Source of the DNA: Lysobacteraceae bacterium | Lineage (GTDB): Bacteria > Pseudomonadota > Gammaproteobacteria > Steroidobacterales > Steroidobacteraceae | Length of the DNA stretch: 6,901 nt | Direction of reading: 5' to 3' | NCBI GenBank assembly: GCA_012516015.1 | Contig: JAAYXG010000594.1 | Coordinates: forward strand, 1-6,901 | Shown here: piece after piece, positions 1-6,282 of the stretch | Layout: every line of letters begins with the position of its first letter | Position numbering within the stretch: the stretch's first letter is position 1 | Notes under the pieces: generated by a model | What the model saw: the letters and a program-made list of their open reading frames with translations, nothing else | Databases searched by the model: none | Told to the model about the DNA's origin: nothing | Translations under genes and position numbers: made by a program

Positions 1-802
1 CCAAGCGCTGCAAGTTGCAGTTGATCACGAAGATGAGGTTGTCGAGCTTCTCGCGCACCGGCATCGTGATCGCGCCCATCGATTCGGGCTCGTCCATTTC
101 GCCGTCGCCGAGGAACGCCCAGATCTTGCGATCCGACGGCGGCACGATCCCGCGGTTCTCCATGTAACGCTGGAACCGCGCTTGATAGATCGCCATCATC
201 GGTCCGAGACCCATCGACACCGTCGGGAACTGCCAGAAATCGGGCATGAGCCAGGGGTGCGGGTACGAGCTCAAACCATCTTCGCTCGCGACTTCCTGAC
301 GGAAGTAGCGAAGATTGTTTTCATCGAGTCGACCTTCGAGGAACGCACGCGCATAGAAACCGGGCGATGCGTGTCCTTGGAAAAAGATCATGTCGCCCGG
401 ATGCTTGTCGCTCGGCGCGCGCCAGAAATGATTGAAGCCGACTTCGTACAGCGTCGCAGCGGATGCGTAGGTCGCGATGTGACCGCCGTACTCGGAGCTC
501 TGACGGTTTGCGGCGACGACCATCGCCATCGCATTCCAGCGCAGATACGCCTCGATGCGACGTTCGATCGCTCGATCGCCGGGGTACTCCTTCTCTTGCC
601 CAACCGAGATCGTATTGACGTACGCGGTGTTCGGTCGGAACGGCAGATAGGCACCGGAGCGGCGGGTATAGTCAATCAGCCGCTCGAGCAAGAAATGCGC
701 GCGCCCCGAGCCGTGCGTCTTCAGGACCGAATCGATGGACTCGAGCCATTCCTTCGTTTCCTGGGGATCGAGATCGTCAAACCTGGAGGGTTCGGATGAC
801 AT
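1..802 (-). CDS. aceE: Pyruvate dehydrogenase E1 component (AceE), N-terminal part, cut by window edge
   Basis: E1 of the pyruvate dehydrogenase complex decarboxylates pyruvate with thiamine diphosphate (TPP) and acetylates the lipoyl domain of E2 in the cytoplasm. I translated 267 residues from ATG 802-800 to the left edge; the family is about 885 residues, so roughly 30% is present. The protein begins MSSEPSRFDDLDPQE and matches the E. coli AceE N-terminus closely along its length. Recognisable blocks are ERRIEAYLRWNAM (80-92), GGHIATYASAATLYEVGFNHF (about 106-126), FQGHASPGFYARAFLEGRL (141-159), SSYPHPWLMPDFWQFPTVSMGLGP (178-201) and the TPP/Mg motif GDGEMDEPES (232-241) ending at NCN (261-263). 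H108 and H144 correspond to conserved AceE active-site histidines. There is no clear Shine-Dalgarno before the ATG. The C-terminal two thirds, and any aceF downstream, lie outside the window. It is divergent from the M17 peptidase gene. Confidence 0.97.
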   Translation of the reverse strand, partial: MSSEPSRFDDLDPQETKEWLESIDSVLKTHGSGRAHFLLERLIDYTRRSGAYLPFRPNTAYVNTISVGQEKEYPGDRAIERRIEAYLRWNAMAMVVAANRQSSEYGGHIATYASAATLYEVGFNHFWRAPSDKHPGDMIFFQGHASPGFYARAFLEGRLDENNLRYFRQEVASEDGLSSYPHPWLMPDFWQFPTVSMGLGPMMAIYQARFQRYMENRGIVPPSDRKIWAFLGDGEMDEPESMGAITMPVREKLDNLIFVINCNLQRL

Positions 803-1072
803 TACTGTGATACTCGTTGGCCAAAATCGAAGAGCGCGCTCGGCGACGCTCCAAACGTGACTCGTTGCGAGAGATCGTGGCCTCTGCGCCAAGATCGCGC
901 CCATATCAAACAAGCGCCTTCCGTAGCGTAGCTTCTCGTTCCGTACTGCGGAGCGACGAGCCCGCTGACCGCGCCCCTTCGTCCTATGACGATCGAGCAG
1001 GTGGACCGCGGAAGAGGCGCGTTAGTGCTTGCAGAAAACGCGCCTAAAGCCGCGCCGCTACTTCACGCCACA

Positions 1073-1102
1073 TTCGTACGGTTCGAAAAGCGCGCGTATG
1101 AT
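1073..1102 (+). promoter_or_regulatory. Candidate promoter for the M17 peptidase operon
   Basis: TATGAT (1097-1102, five of six to TATAAT) lies 18 nt after TTCGTA (1073-1078, a weak three-of-six -35). A start near 1109 would give a roughly 30-nt leader containing the AAGGAA ribosome site for GTG 1139. The -10 overlaps the -10 of the minus-strand candidate, so the two promoters could compete. Confidence 0.35.
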
Positions 1103-1126
1103 CGGAGTTTGAATTTTTGCCGTCAA
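1098..1126 (-). promoter_or_regulatory. Candidate sigma70 promoter for aceE
   Basis: On the minus strand, TTGACG (1126-1121, five of six matches to TTGACA) is followed after exactly 17 nt by GATCAT (1103-1098, four of six to TATAAT). Transcription would start near 1091 and give a leader of about 290 nt before the aceE ATG at 802. I saw no better promoter nearer to aceE. The assignment is inferred from box matches only. Confidence 0.45.
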
Positions 1127-1141
1127 GGAACGCGAAACGTG
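1125..1141 (+). promoter_or_regulatory. Ribosome binding site deciding the peptidase start
   Basis: AAGGAA (1125-1130), an 8-nt spacer, then GTG 1139. This is one of the best ribosome sites in the window and is the main reason to prefer GTG 1139 over the upstream in-frame ATG 986, which is preceded by a pyrimidine-rich stretch. Confidence 0.65.
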
Positions 1142-2701
1142 GAATTGCTTCCCGCAGAGCGCGACACGCGCATCCTCAAGCGAAGCGGCGTGCTGACCGA
1201 GCGCATCTTGCACGCTCACGATGCGGCGATCATCGCCTGCCCCGATGAAAAGGCCGAATCCGCCCTCAAAACGCTCCCCCATGGTCCGCTGTGGCTCAAG
1301 CTGTATCGCGAGTCCGACAAAGGCGACGCACCTAGGCATTTGAGCGCGCGATTGGGGCCACACGCTACGCCAATTACCATCGTATTTGCAAAGGCCTCGA
1401 GCGCGGCCTTCGAGCGCCTGACGAATGCCGGGCGCGCGTGGAAAGCGCTCTCTGCGCCTCCCAGAGCAAGCGTGCTGCTTGCAACGCATGGAATCGCGCC
1501 CGAACAAAGCCAGCACGTATTGGAGAGTTTGCTCGCGGCGGGCCTCGCATGGGCCGCGCCGCTGCCCGATTTCAAATCGAAGAAAGCCGATCGCGCGAAG
1601 CTCTCGCGTCTGGTCCTGATGGGCGAAGGCGCATCGCTCGACAGCGACCGCACCCAGGCAATCGATCGCGGCAATCACCTCGCGCGCTGGCTGACGACAT
1701 TGCCGCCAAACGTGCTCGATACGCTTACCTATCGTCGTGCCTTGCGCACGCTCGCGCGCAAGCACGGTTGGCAATACACATTTTATGACGATGCCGCTCT
1801 GCGCCGTGCGGGTGCCGGTGCCTTCCTTGCCGTCGCACGCGCAAACGAGCATCGCGGAGCGGGGATTGCTCGATTGCGATACCGACCTTCGCAGCGCACG
1901 AAAGCTCCTCGGCTGGCACTCGTCGGCAAAGGAATCTGCTTCGACACCGGCGGCATCAACCTGAAGTCGCACAAGGGCATGTATCAAATGCACGAGGACA
2001 TGCAGGGCAGCGCCGTCGCCGTCGGCACGCTGCTCGCATTGACCGCGATGCGCGCGCCCTATGAGGTGGAGTGTTGGCTCGCGATCACCGAGAACCAGAT
2101 CGGCGCCCGCGCCTATCGGCCGCAAGAAGTCGTGCGCGCCGCGAACGGTGTGACGATTCAAGTCGCGCACAGCGATGCCGAGGGTCGCATGGTGCTTGCG
2201 GACACGCTCGCGCTCGCCGCACGCGAACGGCCGGATCTCATCATCGATTACGCAACGCTGACCGGGGCCTGCGTAAACGCATTGACGGAACGTTTCAGCG
2301 GCGCTTTCACGAACCGGCCCGAGTTGCACGCGCTCATCGAGCACGCGGGCCGAGCGAGCGGCGAGCGCGTTTGGCCGTTCCCGATGGACGAAGACTTCGA
2401 TGTCGATCTCGAATCGTCGATCGCGGACATCCTGCAATGTACGCCGGATAGCAAAGGCGATCACATCCTCGCCGCGCGGTTCCTGAATCGCTTCGTTCCT
2501 CGAGAGATTCCGTGGATTCATCTCGACCTCGCAGCGAGTAATCGCAGCGGCGGCTTGGCCCACATTCCGACGGACTTCACGGGCTTCGGCGTTCGCTACA
2601 CCGCACACCTGCTCGATGAAGCGCGACGCAGCGGTCTGCTGACTACCGGCCGATCACAGAAGCGATCGGCCGGATCGTCGACGAGAGCTGATAAGCTGTA
2701 A
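1139..2701 (+). CDS. M17 family (PepA-like) leucyl aminopeptidase
   Basis: Cytoplasmic dinuclear-metal aminopeptidase that removes N-terminal residues from peptides. I chose GTG 1139 (520 aa). It has AAGGAA at 1125-1130 with an 8-nt spacer, codon use changes there, and every catalytic residue then sits exactly 6 below E. coli PepA numbering. These are K264, D269 ([10 protein letters not shown]), K276, D287 (HEDMQG), D346, E348 and R350 (HSDAEGRM), against K270, D275, K282, D293, D352, E354 and R356. ATG 986 in the same frame would give 571 aa but lacks a ribosome site. The N-terminal domain is weakly conserved; the catalytic domain is clear through [15 protein letters not shown] and [14 protein letters not shown]. 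All metal ligands are present, so it is probably active. The signature NTDAEGRL is changed to HSDAEGRM. A basic tail of about 20 residues follows the family's usual end. Role as a DNA-binding regulator, as in E. coli PepA, cannot be inferred. pyrC follows after 50 bp. Confidence 0.92.
   Translation: MELLPAERDTRILKRSGVLTERILHAHDAAIIACPDEKAESALKTLPHGPLWLKLYRESDKGDAPRHLSARLGPHATPITIVFAKASSAAFERLTNAGRAWKALSAPPRASVLLATHGIAPEQSQHVLESLLAAGLAWAAPLPDFKSKKADRAKLSRLVLMGEGASLDSDRTQAIDRGNHLARWLTTLPPNVLDTLTYRRALRTLARKHGWQYTFYDDAALRRAGAGAFLAVARANEHRGAGIARLRYRPSQRTKAPRLALVGKGICFDTGGINLKSHKGMYQMHEDMQGSAVAVGTLLALTAMRAPYEVECWLAITENQIGARAYRPQEVVRAANGVTIQVAHSDAEGRMVLADTLALAARERPDLIIDYATLTGACVNALTERFSGAFTNRPELHALIEHAGRASGERVWPFPMDEDFDVDLESSIADILQCTPDSKGDHILAARFLNRFVPREIPWIHLDLAASNRSGGLAHIPTDFTGFGVRYTAHLLDEARRSGLLTTGRSQKRSAGSSTRADKL
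2646..2673. repeat. 10-bp perfect inverted repeat in the 3' end of the peptidase gene
   Basis: CCGGCCGATC (2646-2655) and GATCGGCCGG (2664-2673) flank an 8-nt loop. It lies in the stretch coding for the non-conserved C-terminal tail. No T-run follows, so it is not a standard intrinsic terminator. It could stabilise or attenuate the mRNA before pyrC. Confidence 0.6.
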
Positions 2702-2722
2702 CAAAGAGCCTTTCTCTGGCTG

Positions 2723-2743
2723 TAGTCTGTGGTCTGAAGTCTA
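2723..2743 (+). repeat. Three-copy heptamer array upstream of pyrC
   Basis: TAGTCTG, TGGTCTG and AAGTCTA lie end to end, with two variable bases followed by GTCT and a purine. The array takes up nearly half of the 50-bp gap between the peptidase gene and pyrC, ending 8 nt before the pyrC ATG, where a ribosome site would be expected. No good Shine-Dalgarno is visible there. Confidence 0.55.
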
Positions 2744-2751
2744 GCTGCCCG

Positions 2752-3792
2752 ATGCTCACCCTCACTCGTCCGGACGACTGGCATCTGCACCTGCGCGACG
2801 GCGCTCACCTCGCGAGCGTGCTGCCGTTCACTGCGCGTCAATTTGCGCGAGCGGTCGTGATGCCGAATTTGAAGCCGCCCGTGACGACGGTCGAGCTTGC
2901 GCGCGCCTATCGCGATCGCATCCTGTCGTCGCTGCCTTCGAATCTCGGGTTCGAGCCGCTGATGACGCTGTATCTCACGGACAAGACACCGCCCTCCGAG
3001 ATTCGCGCAGCGCGCAGTAGCGGCTTTATCGTGGGCGCAAAGCTCTATCCCGCCGGCGCGACCACTCACTCCGACGCCGGCGTGACATCGATGGAGAAGG
3101 TCTTCCCGGCGCTCGAAGCCATGGAGGAAAGCGGGCTCGTGTTGCAGGTGCACGGCGAAGTCACCGCGCCCGAGGTCGACGTCTTCGATCGCGAGCGCGT
3201 TTTCATCGATCGCGTGCTCGCGGACGTCGTGCGACGCTTTCCCGAGCTCAAGGTCGTGTTCGAGCACGTGACGACGCGAGAAGCGGTCGAGTTCGTGCGC
3301 GCGGCACACGAAGGCGTCGGGGCCACGGTGACCCCGCAGCATCTTCTGCTCAATCGCAACGCGCTCTTCCAAGGCGGCATTCGTCCGCATCACTACTGCC
3401 TGCCGGTCTTGAAGCGGGAGCGGGATCGTGAAGCGCTCATCGAGGCAGCCACGAGCGACAATCCGCGCTTCTTCCTCGGCACCGACAGCGCGCCGCATGC
3501 AAGACATACGAAGGAAAATGCCTGCGGCTGCGCAGGCATCTTCTCCGCGCATGCGGCGCTCGAGCTCTATGCCGAAGCGTTCGAGCAGGCGGGTCGGCTC
3601 GATCGGCTGCAAGCGTTCGCATCGGAAAGGGGTGCGGACTTCTACGGGCTGCCGCGCAATACGAGCAAGATCACGCTCGTGCGCGAAACATGGACGCCCC
3701 CTGCCGCCTACCCGTTCGGTGAGGAGGAGATCGTGCCCTTCCGTGCGGGCGAAACGATCGCATGGCGCTTGATCGAGGAATCGCAGACTTGA
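2752..3792 (+). CDS. pyrC: Dihydroorotase, class II
   Basis: Third step of de novo pyrimidine synthesis: reversible cyclisation of N-carbamoyl-L-aspartate to dihydroorotate in the cytoplasm, using a dinuclear zinc site. The 346-residue protein is full length (E. coli PyrC has 348) and collinear with it. It starts with [12 protein letters not shown], giving zinc ligands H11 and H13. K97 in GAKLYPA is the expected carboxylated lysine. H134 (VHGEV), H172 (FEHVTT) and D245 in [12 protein letters not shown] complete the site. The substrate-loop threonines are present in [10 protein letters not shown] (103-112), and KENACGCAG (254-262) is typical of the family. ATG 2752 is the only sensible start, because the HLHLRDG motif follows 10 residues later. 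No strong ribosome site precedes it, so translational coupling to the upstream gene or an internal promoter is possible. Its stop overlaps the rnt start. Confidence 0.98.
   Translation: MLTLTRPDDWHLHLRDGAHLASVLPFTARQFARAVVMPNLKPPVTTVELARAYRDRILSSLPSNLGFEPLMTLYLTDKTPPSEIRAARSSGFIVGAKLYPAGATTHSDAGVTSMEKVFPALEAMEESGLVLQVHGEVTAPEVDVFDRERVFIDRVLADVVRRFPELKVVFEHVTTREAVEFVRAAHEGVGATVTPQHLLLNRNALFQGGIRPHHYCLPVLKRERDREALIEAATSDNPRFFLGTDSAPHARHTKENACGCAGIFSAHAALELYAEAFEQAGRLDRLQAFASERGADFYGLPRNTSKITLVRETWTPPAAYPFGEEEIVPFRAGETIAWRLIEESQT
3775..3791 (+). promoter_or_regulatory. Ribosome binding site for the rnt TTG start
   Basis: GAGGAA (3775-3780) inside the end of pyrC, 8 nt before TTG 3789. It favours the overlapping TTG start over ATG 3807. 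Confidence 0.6.
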
Positions 3793-4427
3793 GCGATCGA
3801 CTGCCCATGGCAAGCCGCTTCCGCGGCTTCTTACCCGTCGTCATCGACGTCGAGTGCGGCGGGTTCAATCCGAATACGGATGCGCTACTCGAAATCGCCG
3901 CCGTTCTGATCGAAATCCAGGCCGACGGCAGCTTGAAGCCCGGCGAGAGCTGGCGCTACCACGTCCAGCCGTTCCCCGGTGCGAACCTCGAGCCCGCTTC
4001 GCTTGCCGTGACCGGGATCGATCCGTTCCATCCGCTGCGAACCGCCATCCCCGAGAAGGAAGCGCTCACCCGCATCTTCAAGGAAGTCCGACGCGCGATG
4101 AAAGAGAACGATTGCACGAGCGCGATCCTCGTCGGCCACAATGCGTACTTCGATCTGAATTTCCTGAACGCGGCGGTCGAGCGGACACAGATCAAACGTA
4201 ATCCCTTCCATCCCTTCTCGAGCTTCGACACTGCAACGCTCGCGGGCGTCGTCTATGGGCAAACCGTGCTCGGCAAAGCTCTTCAAGCGGCCGGCATTGC
4301 GTGGGATTCGTCAGAGGCCCACTCCGCCGCCTACGACGCGATGCGGACGGCGGAGCTATTCTGTGCGGTGTGCAATCGGTTTAGCGCCGCTGCACCGATT
4401 ACCGTGACGGGGGACGCGACCAAGTAG
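3789..4427 (+). CDS. rnt: Ribonuclease T
   Basis: DEDD-family 3'-5' exoribonuclease (DEDDh type) that trims tRNA CCA ends and the 3' ends of stable RNAs. I chose TTG 3789, which overlaps the pyrC stop as TTGA and has GAGGAA (3775-3780) with an 8-nt spacer. The 212-residue product begins [14 protein letters not shown] and matches the 215-residue E. coli enzyme. With this start the catalytic residues D20, E22 (VIDVECGG), D122 (HNAYFD), H178 (EAHSAAYD) and D183 are all offset by 3 from E. coli D23, E25, D125, H181 and D186. Conserved blocks [43 protein letters not shown] and GQTVL are present. ATG 3807 (206 aa) is the alternative but has a weaker ribosome site. An in-frame ATG at 3762 lies inside pyrC and adds residues unlike the family. 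Translation is probably coupled to pyrC. Confidence 0.96.
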   Translation: MSDRLPMASRFRGFLPVVIDVECGGFNPNTDALLEIAAVLIEIQADGSLKPGESWRYHVQPFPGANLEPASLAVTGIDPFHPLRTAIPEKEALTRIFKEVRRAMKENDCTSAILVGHNAYFDLNFLNAAVERTQIKRNPFHPFSSFDTATLAGVVYGQTVLGKALQAAGIAWDSSEAHSAAYDAMRTAELFCAVCNRFSAAAPITVTGDATK

Positions 4428-4431
4428 CTTG

Positions 4432-4622
4432 CGCTAGAAGGCTCCGGATAGACAGCTTCGCTAGACAGCTTCGGTAGAAAGCTCACGCCGGAAGGGCTGC
4501 CGTTGTCGCCTAGAAGGCTAGCGCTGGACGGAGCAAACAGCGCCGCACATGTCGCTCGTGACTTTTCCAGCGGAAGCCTTCTAGCGAAAGCTCTCCAGCG
4601 GGAGCCTCCAGCCGGGGCTTTT
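4432..4622. repeat. Head-to-head array of 13-14-bp repeats in the rnt/grxD convergent gap
   Basis: Degenerate units with consensus GCTRGANRGCTYC run forward at about 4433-4446, 4447-4459, 4460-4472, 4473-4486 and 4487-4501, then less regularly at about 4509-4534. The same unit appears on the other strand at 4560-4571, 4572-4585, 4586-4599 and 4600-4612, with a partial copy to 4622. CGCTAGAAGGCT (4432-4443) and AGCCTTCTAGCG (4575-4586) form a perfect 12-bp inverted pair; CTAGAAGGCT at 4510-4519 can pair with the same right-hand copy. The array fills almost the whole gap between two converging genes, so a two-way transcription barrier is likely. The right end reads GGGGCTTTT on the plus strand, a weak terminator-like tail for rnt. 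No protein is recognised here. Confidence 0.75.
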
Positions 4623-4631
4623 GCGACGAGG

Positions 4632-4943
4632 CTACTTCGCGTCGGCCAGCAGCTTCTGCAACTCGCCGCTCTTGTACATCTCGAGGATGATGTCGGAACC
4701 GCCGATCAGCTCGCCGTTGACGTAGAGCTGCGGATAGGTCGGCCAGTTCGAATACTGCTTGAGCGCCTCGCGCAGCTCCGGATCCTCGAAGATGTTCACA
4801 TGCGCAAACTCGGCGCCTGCGGCACTCAACGCTCGCACGGCGGCGGCCGAGAATCCGCACTGAGGAAAGTCCGGCGTTCCTTTCATATAGAGCACGACGG
4901 GGCTGGAGGAAAGCTGCGATTTGATGCGTTCGATGACGTCCAC
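4632..4943 (-). CDS. grxD: Monothiol glutaredoxin, Grx4 type
   Basis: CGFS-class glutaredoxin that binds a [2Fe-2S] cluster with glutathione, alone or with a BolA partner, and delivers clusters and iron signals in the cytoplasm. The 103-residue protein is a single glutaredoxin domain. The active-site motif CGFS is at 29-32, preceded by the glutathione-contacting lysine K21 (YMKGTP). WPTYPQLYVNGELIGG (67-82) contains the cis-proline loop, followed by the SD pair (83-84) of the glutathione site. It is slightly shorter than the 115-residue E. coli GrxD because it lacks the acidic C-terminal tail. The start is GTG at 4943-4941, with GAGG (4957-4954) 10 nt upstream. It lies 58 bp downstream of the DUF1289-type gene on the same strand, probably in one transcript, and converges on rnt. 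Confidence 0.97.
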   Translation of the reverse strand: MDVIERIKSQLSSSPVVLYMKGTPDFPQCGFSAAAVRALSAAGAEFAHVNIFEDPELREALKQYSNWPTYPQLYVNGELIGGSDIILEMYKSGELQKLLADAK

Positions 4944-4964
4944 GGATCGGATACCTCAGAACAA

Positions 4965-5003
4965 GGGCTTGGGGCTTGGGGCTTGGGGCTTGGGGCTTGG
5001 GCT
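4965..5003 (+). repeat. GGGGCTT heptamer array with G-quadruplex motif
   Basis: One 6-base unit GGGCTT (4965-4970) is followed by four exact GGGGCTT copies (4971-4998) and a partial GGGCT (4999-5003). The plus strand carries six runs of three or four Gs separated by CTT, a textbook intramolecular G-quadruplex pattern. The array lies between the DUF1289 stop codon, which it overlaps by two bases, and the grxD ribosome site. For both minus-strand genes the G-rich strand is the template and the mRNA is C-rich. Copy-number slippage is likely and would change the spacing ahead of grxD without altering any protein. Confidence 0.9.
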
Positions 5004-5196
5004 AGAATACCTTAGCGTTCACTAAACGTTCCGCCGCGGCGGTGCGGATGGCCCGCTGCTCATCCAGGCTCGCCCGACTCCACGCGGCGATCTCCTCCAG
5101 CGTACGCCCGCAACCGATGCAGACATGCTGTCGATCGAGCACGCAAACCTTGATACAGGGCGATTCGACGCGCGGGGCGGTGGATTCGGACGTCAT
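5002..5196 (-). CDS. DUF1289-type small four-cysteine protein
   Basis: A 64-residue protein of the DUF1289 family, function not established. It reads [10 protein letters not shown] (12-21), VCIGCGRT (25-32) and LEEIAAWS (33-40), followed by DEQRAI and a C-terminal helix. Cysteines C14, C18, C26 and C29 in a CX3C-X7-CX2C pattern suggest a small metal site, zinc or Fe-S; this is inference. The frame stays open upstream for about 130 codons, but that part is low-complexity and unlike the family. ATG 5196-5194 is preferred, because a good promoter would start transcription only about 16 nt before it. No Shine-Dalgarno is visible. grxD follows after 58 bp on the same strand, so the pair may work together in Fe-S or metal handling, by location only. 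nadC is divergent. Confidence 0.88.
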   Translation of the reverse strand: MTSESTAPRVESPCIKVCVLDRQHVCIGCGRTLEEIAAWSRASLDEQRAIRTAAAERLVNAKVF

Positions 5197-5218
5197 GGGT
5201 GCGGCGGTGTGCCCATAG

Positions 5219-5247
5219 ATTATGAGGTTCGCGCCCCTATTCTTCAA
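5219..5247 (-). promoter_or_regulatory. Sigma70-type promoter for the DUF1289-grxD unit
   Basis: On the minus strand TTGAAG (5247-5242, four of six) and CATAAT (5224-5219, five of six) are separated by exactly 17 nt. Transcription would begin around 5212, about 16 nt before the ATG at 5196. A 10-bp palindrome GGAACGTTCC lies at 5268-5277, about 20 bp upstream of the -35, and could be an operator. This is the best promoter match in the window. Confidence 0.6.
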
Positions 5248-5325
5248 ACTCGCACGGGGAGGAGCGCGGAACGTTCCCGGGGTGCGCGATCGGCTCTCAG
5301 CCTGAACACTTGTTTCTCCTTCAGT

Positions 5326-5352
5326 TTTTGTGTTCTTTGTGCGCTTTGTGGT
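5326..5352 (+). repeat. Three-copy CTTTGTGNN 9-mer array upstream of nadC
   Basis: TTTTGTGTT, CTTTGTGCG and CTTTGTGGT lie end to end; on the minus strand each copy reads NNCACAAAG. Because the unit is a multiple of three it leaves a long open frame reading TTKRTKNTK, which is not a real protein. Similar ACCACAAAG-type intergenic strings are, to my recollection, scattered through many bacterial genomes and often mis-called as coding. The array lies in the 219-bp gap between the DUF1289 gene and nadC. Confidence 0.65.
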
Positions 5353-5415
5353 TACTCTTATCTCTTCGCCCTCCTCTTCGCGACCGACTGCGAACCCGCA
5401 CTGCTCCGACCTCAC

Positions 5416-6258
5416 ATGACCGCTCCATCCGCTTCCTACATCTCCGAAACCGTCCGCCTCGCGATCGCGGAAGACGTCGCCGACGGCGACTTGACCGCAC
5501 AGCTCATCCCCGAGACGCAGCGAGGCCGCGCCCAGTTGATCACGCGCGAGAACGCGGTCTTGTGCGGGCAAGCCTGGCTCGATGAAGTGTTTCGCCAACT
5601 CGATTCGGCCATCCGCGTCACTTGGCGTGCGAACGACGGCGATCGCATCCGCGCGAACGACGTCTTGTGCACGATCGAAGGTCCCGCGCGCGCGATGTTG
5701 ACGGGCGAGCGAACTGCACTGAACTTCCTGCAGTCTCTGTCCGGCACGGCGACGACGACCCGCGCTTACGTCGATGCGGTCGAGGGAACGGGGTGCCGCA
5801 TTCTCGATACCCGCAAGACGATCCCGGGGCTACGGCTCGCGCAGAAATATGCCGTGCGCTGCGGCGGCGGTACGAATCATCGAATCGGCTTGTTCGACGC
5901 CATTCTCGTCAAAGAGAATCACATCGCGGCCGCCGGCTCGATCGCCGCGGCCGTACGGGCGGCGCGCGCCGCACCACGGAAAGTGATGGTCGAGGTGGAA
6001 GTCGAGAATCTGGATCAACTGCGCCAGGCACTCGACTGCGGCGTCGATCGCGTTCTGCTCGACAACTTTTCGCACGAGGACATGCGCGAGGCCGTTCGCA
6101 TCACGCACGCTCACGCACATCGCGCCGAATTGGAAGCCTCCGGCAACGTGAGCCTCGAAACGCTACGCGCGATCGCGGAAACGGGCGTCGACTTCATCTC
6201 CGTCGGCGCGCTCACGAAACATGTGAAGGCCGTGGATTTGTCACTGCGCTTTGTGTGA
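5416..6258 (+). CDS. nadC: Nicotinate-nucleotide pyrophosphorylase (quinolinate phosphoribosyltransferase)
   Basis: Converts quinolinate and PRPP to nicotinate mononucleotide, CO2 and pyrophosphate, committing quinolinate to NAD synthesis. The 280-residue protein is full family length. The N-terminal open-barrel domain has EDVADGDLT (19-27) and the conserved [17 protein letters not shown] (97-113). The alpha/beta barrel carries [10 protein letters not shown] (131-140), [16 protein letters not shown] (144-159), LVKENHI (164-170), EVEVEN (193-198), LLDNF (214-218), ASGNVS (241-246) and SVGALTKHV (262-270). Likely substrate-binding residues R133, H155, R156, K166, E195 and D216 are present. I chose ATG 5416; the frame is open upstream to 5125, but those residues do not resemble NadC and overlap the DUF1289 gene. 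No Shine-Dalgarno is seen. No other NAD-pathway gene is in the window. Confidence 0.97.
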   Translation: MTAPSASYISETVRLAIAEDVADGDLTAQLIPETQRGRAQLITRENAVLCGQAWLDEVFRQLDSAIRVTWRANDGDRIRANDVLCTIEGPARAMLTGERTALNFLQSLSGTATTTRAYVDAVEGTGCRILDTRKTIPGLRLAQKYAVRCGGGTNHRIGLFDAILVKENHIAAAGSIAAAVRAARAAPRKVMVEVEVENLDQLRQALDCGVDRVLLDNFSHEDMREAVRITHAHAHRAELEASGNVSLETLRAIAETGVDFISVGALTKHVKAVDLSLRFV

Positions 6259-6265
6259 GGTCCGA

Positions 6266-6278
6266 GCCGCTTCGCGGC
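6266..6278. repeat. Small GC hairpin just after nadC
   Basis: GCCGC (6266-6270) and GCGGC (6274-6278) flank a TTC loop 7 bp past the nadC stop. No T-run follows, so at most it is a weak terminator or RNA-end stabiliser. Confidence 0.35.
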
Positions 6279-6282
6279 CGAG

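Larger units (their letters stand above)
803..1138. other. 336-bp divergent intergenic region between aceE and the M17 peptidase gene
   Basis: No convincing gene is seen here. The stretch 986-1138 is open in the peptidase frame, but its third codon positions are about 44% A/T, against about 24% in the first 50 codons after 1139, so it looks non-coding. The gap holds overlapping candidate promoters for both directions near 1073-1126. It also has two direct copies of TTCCGTA at 919-925 and 939-945, 20 bp apart (about two helical turns), and an 8-bp palindrome TTGGCCAA at 817-824. The repeated heptamer could be a regulator site, but I cannot name one. A short frame at 817-1047 shows no recognisable protein. 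Confidence 0.6.

Noticed and set aside
182..799. Plus-strand open frame opposite aceE
   Set aside because: The minus strand encodes an unmistakable AceE N-terminus; the plus frame is its shadow.
817..1047. Small plus-strand frame starting at TTG in the divergent gap
   Set aside because: No ribosome site, very Arg/Ser-rich composition, no recognisable domain, and it overlaps the proposed leader and promoters.
1058..2608. Long open frame (516 codons) on the minus strand
   Set aside because: It lies opposite the clear M17 peptidase gene, its translation is Arg-rich with no recognisable motif, and such antisense frames are common in GC-rich DNA.
2596..3813. Long open frame (405 codons) on the minus strand
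   Set aside because: Antisense to pyrC, which has every expected catalytic residue; no family motif in the antisense product.
4432..4622. CRISPR array
   Set aside because: Units are 13-14 bp, contiguous, degenerate and in both orientations, with no spacers and no cas genes nearby.
4503..5015. Plus-strand frame across the grxD region
   Set aside because: Antisense to grxD; its C-terminal GLGAWGLG string is only the GGGGCTT repeat translated.
5125..5415. Upstream extension of nadC by 97 codons
   Set aside because: It overlaps the DUF1289 gene and its promoter, passes through the 9-mer repeat, and does not resemble NadC, which normally starts at the equivalent of ATG 5416.
5197..5598. Upstream extension of the DUF1289 frame
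   Set aside because: The extra residues come from antisense nadC and the NNCACAAAG repeat; the family domain starts at the short form.
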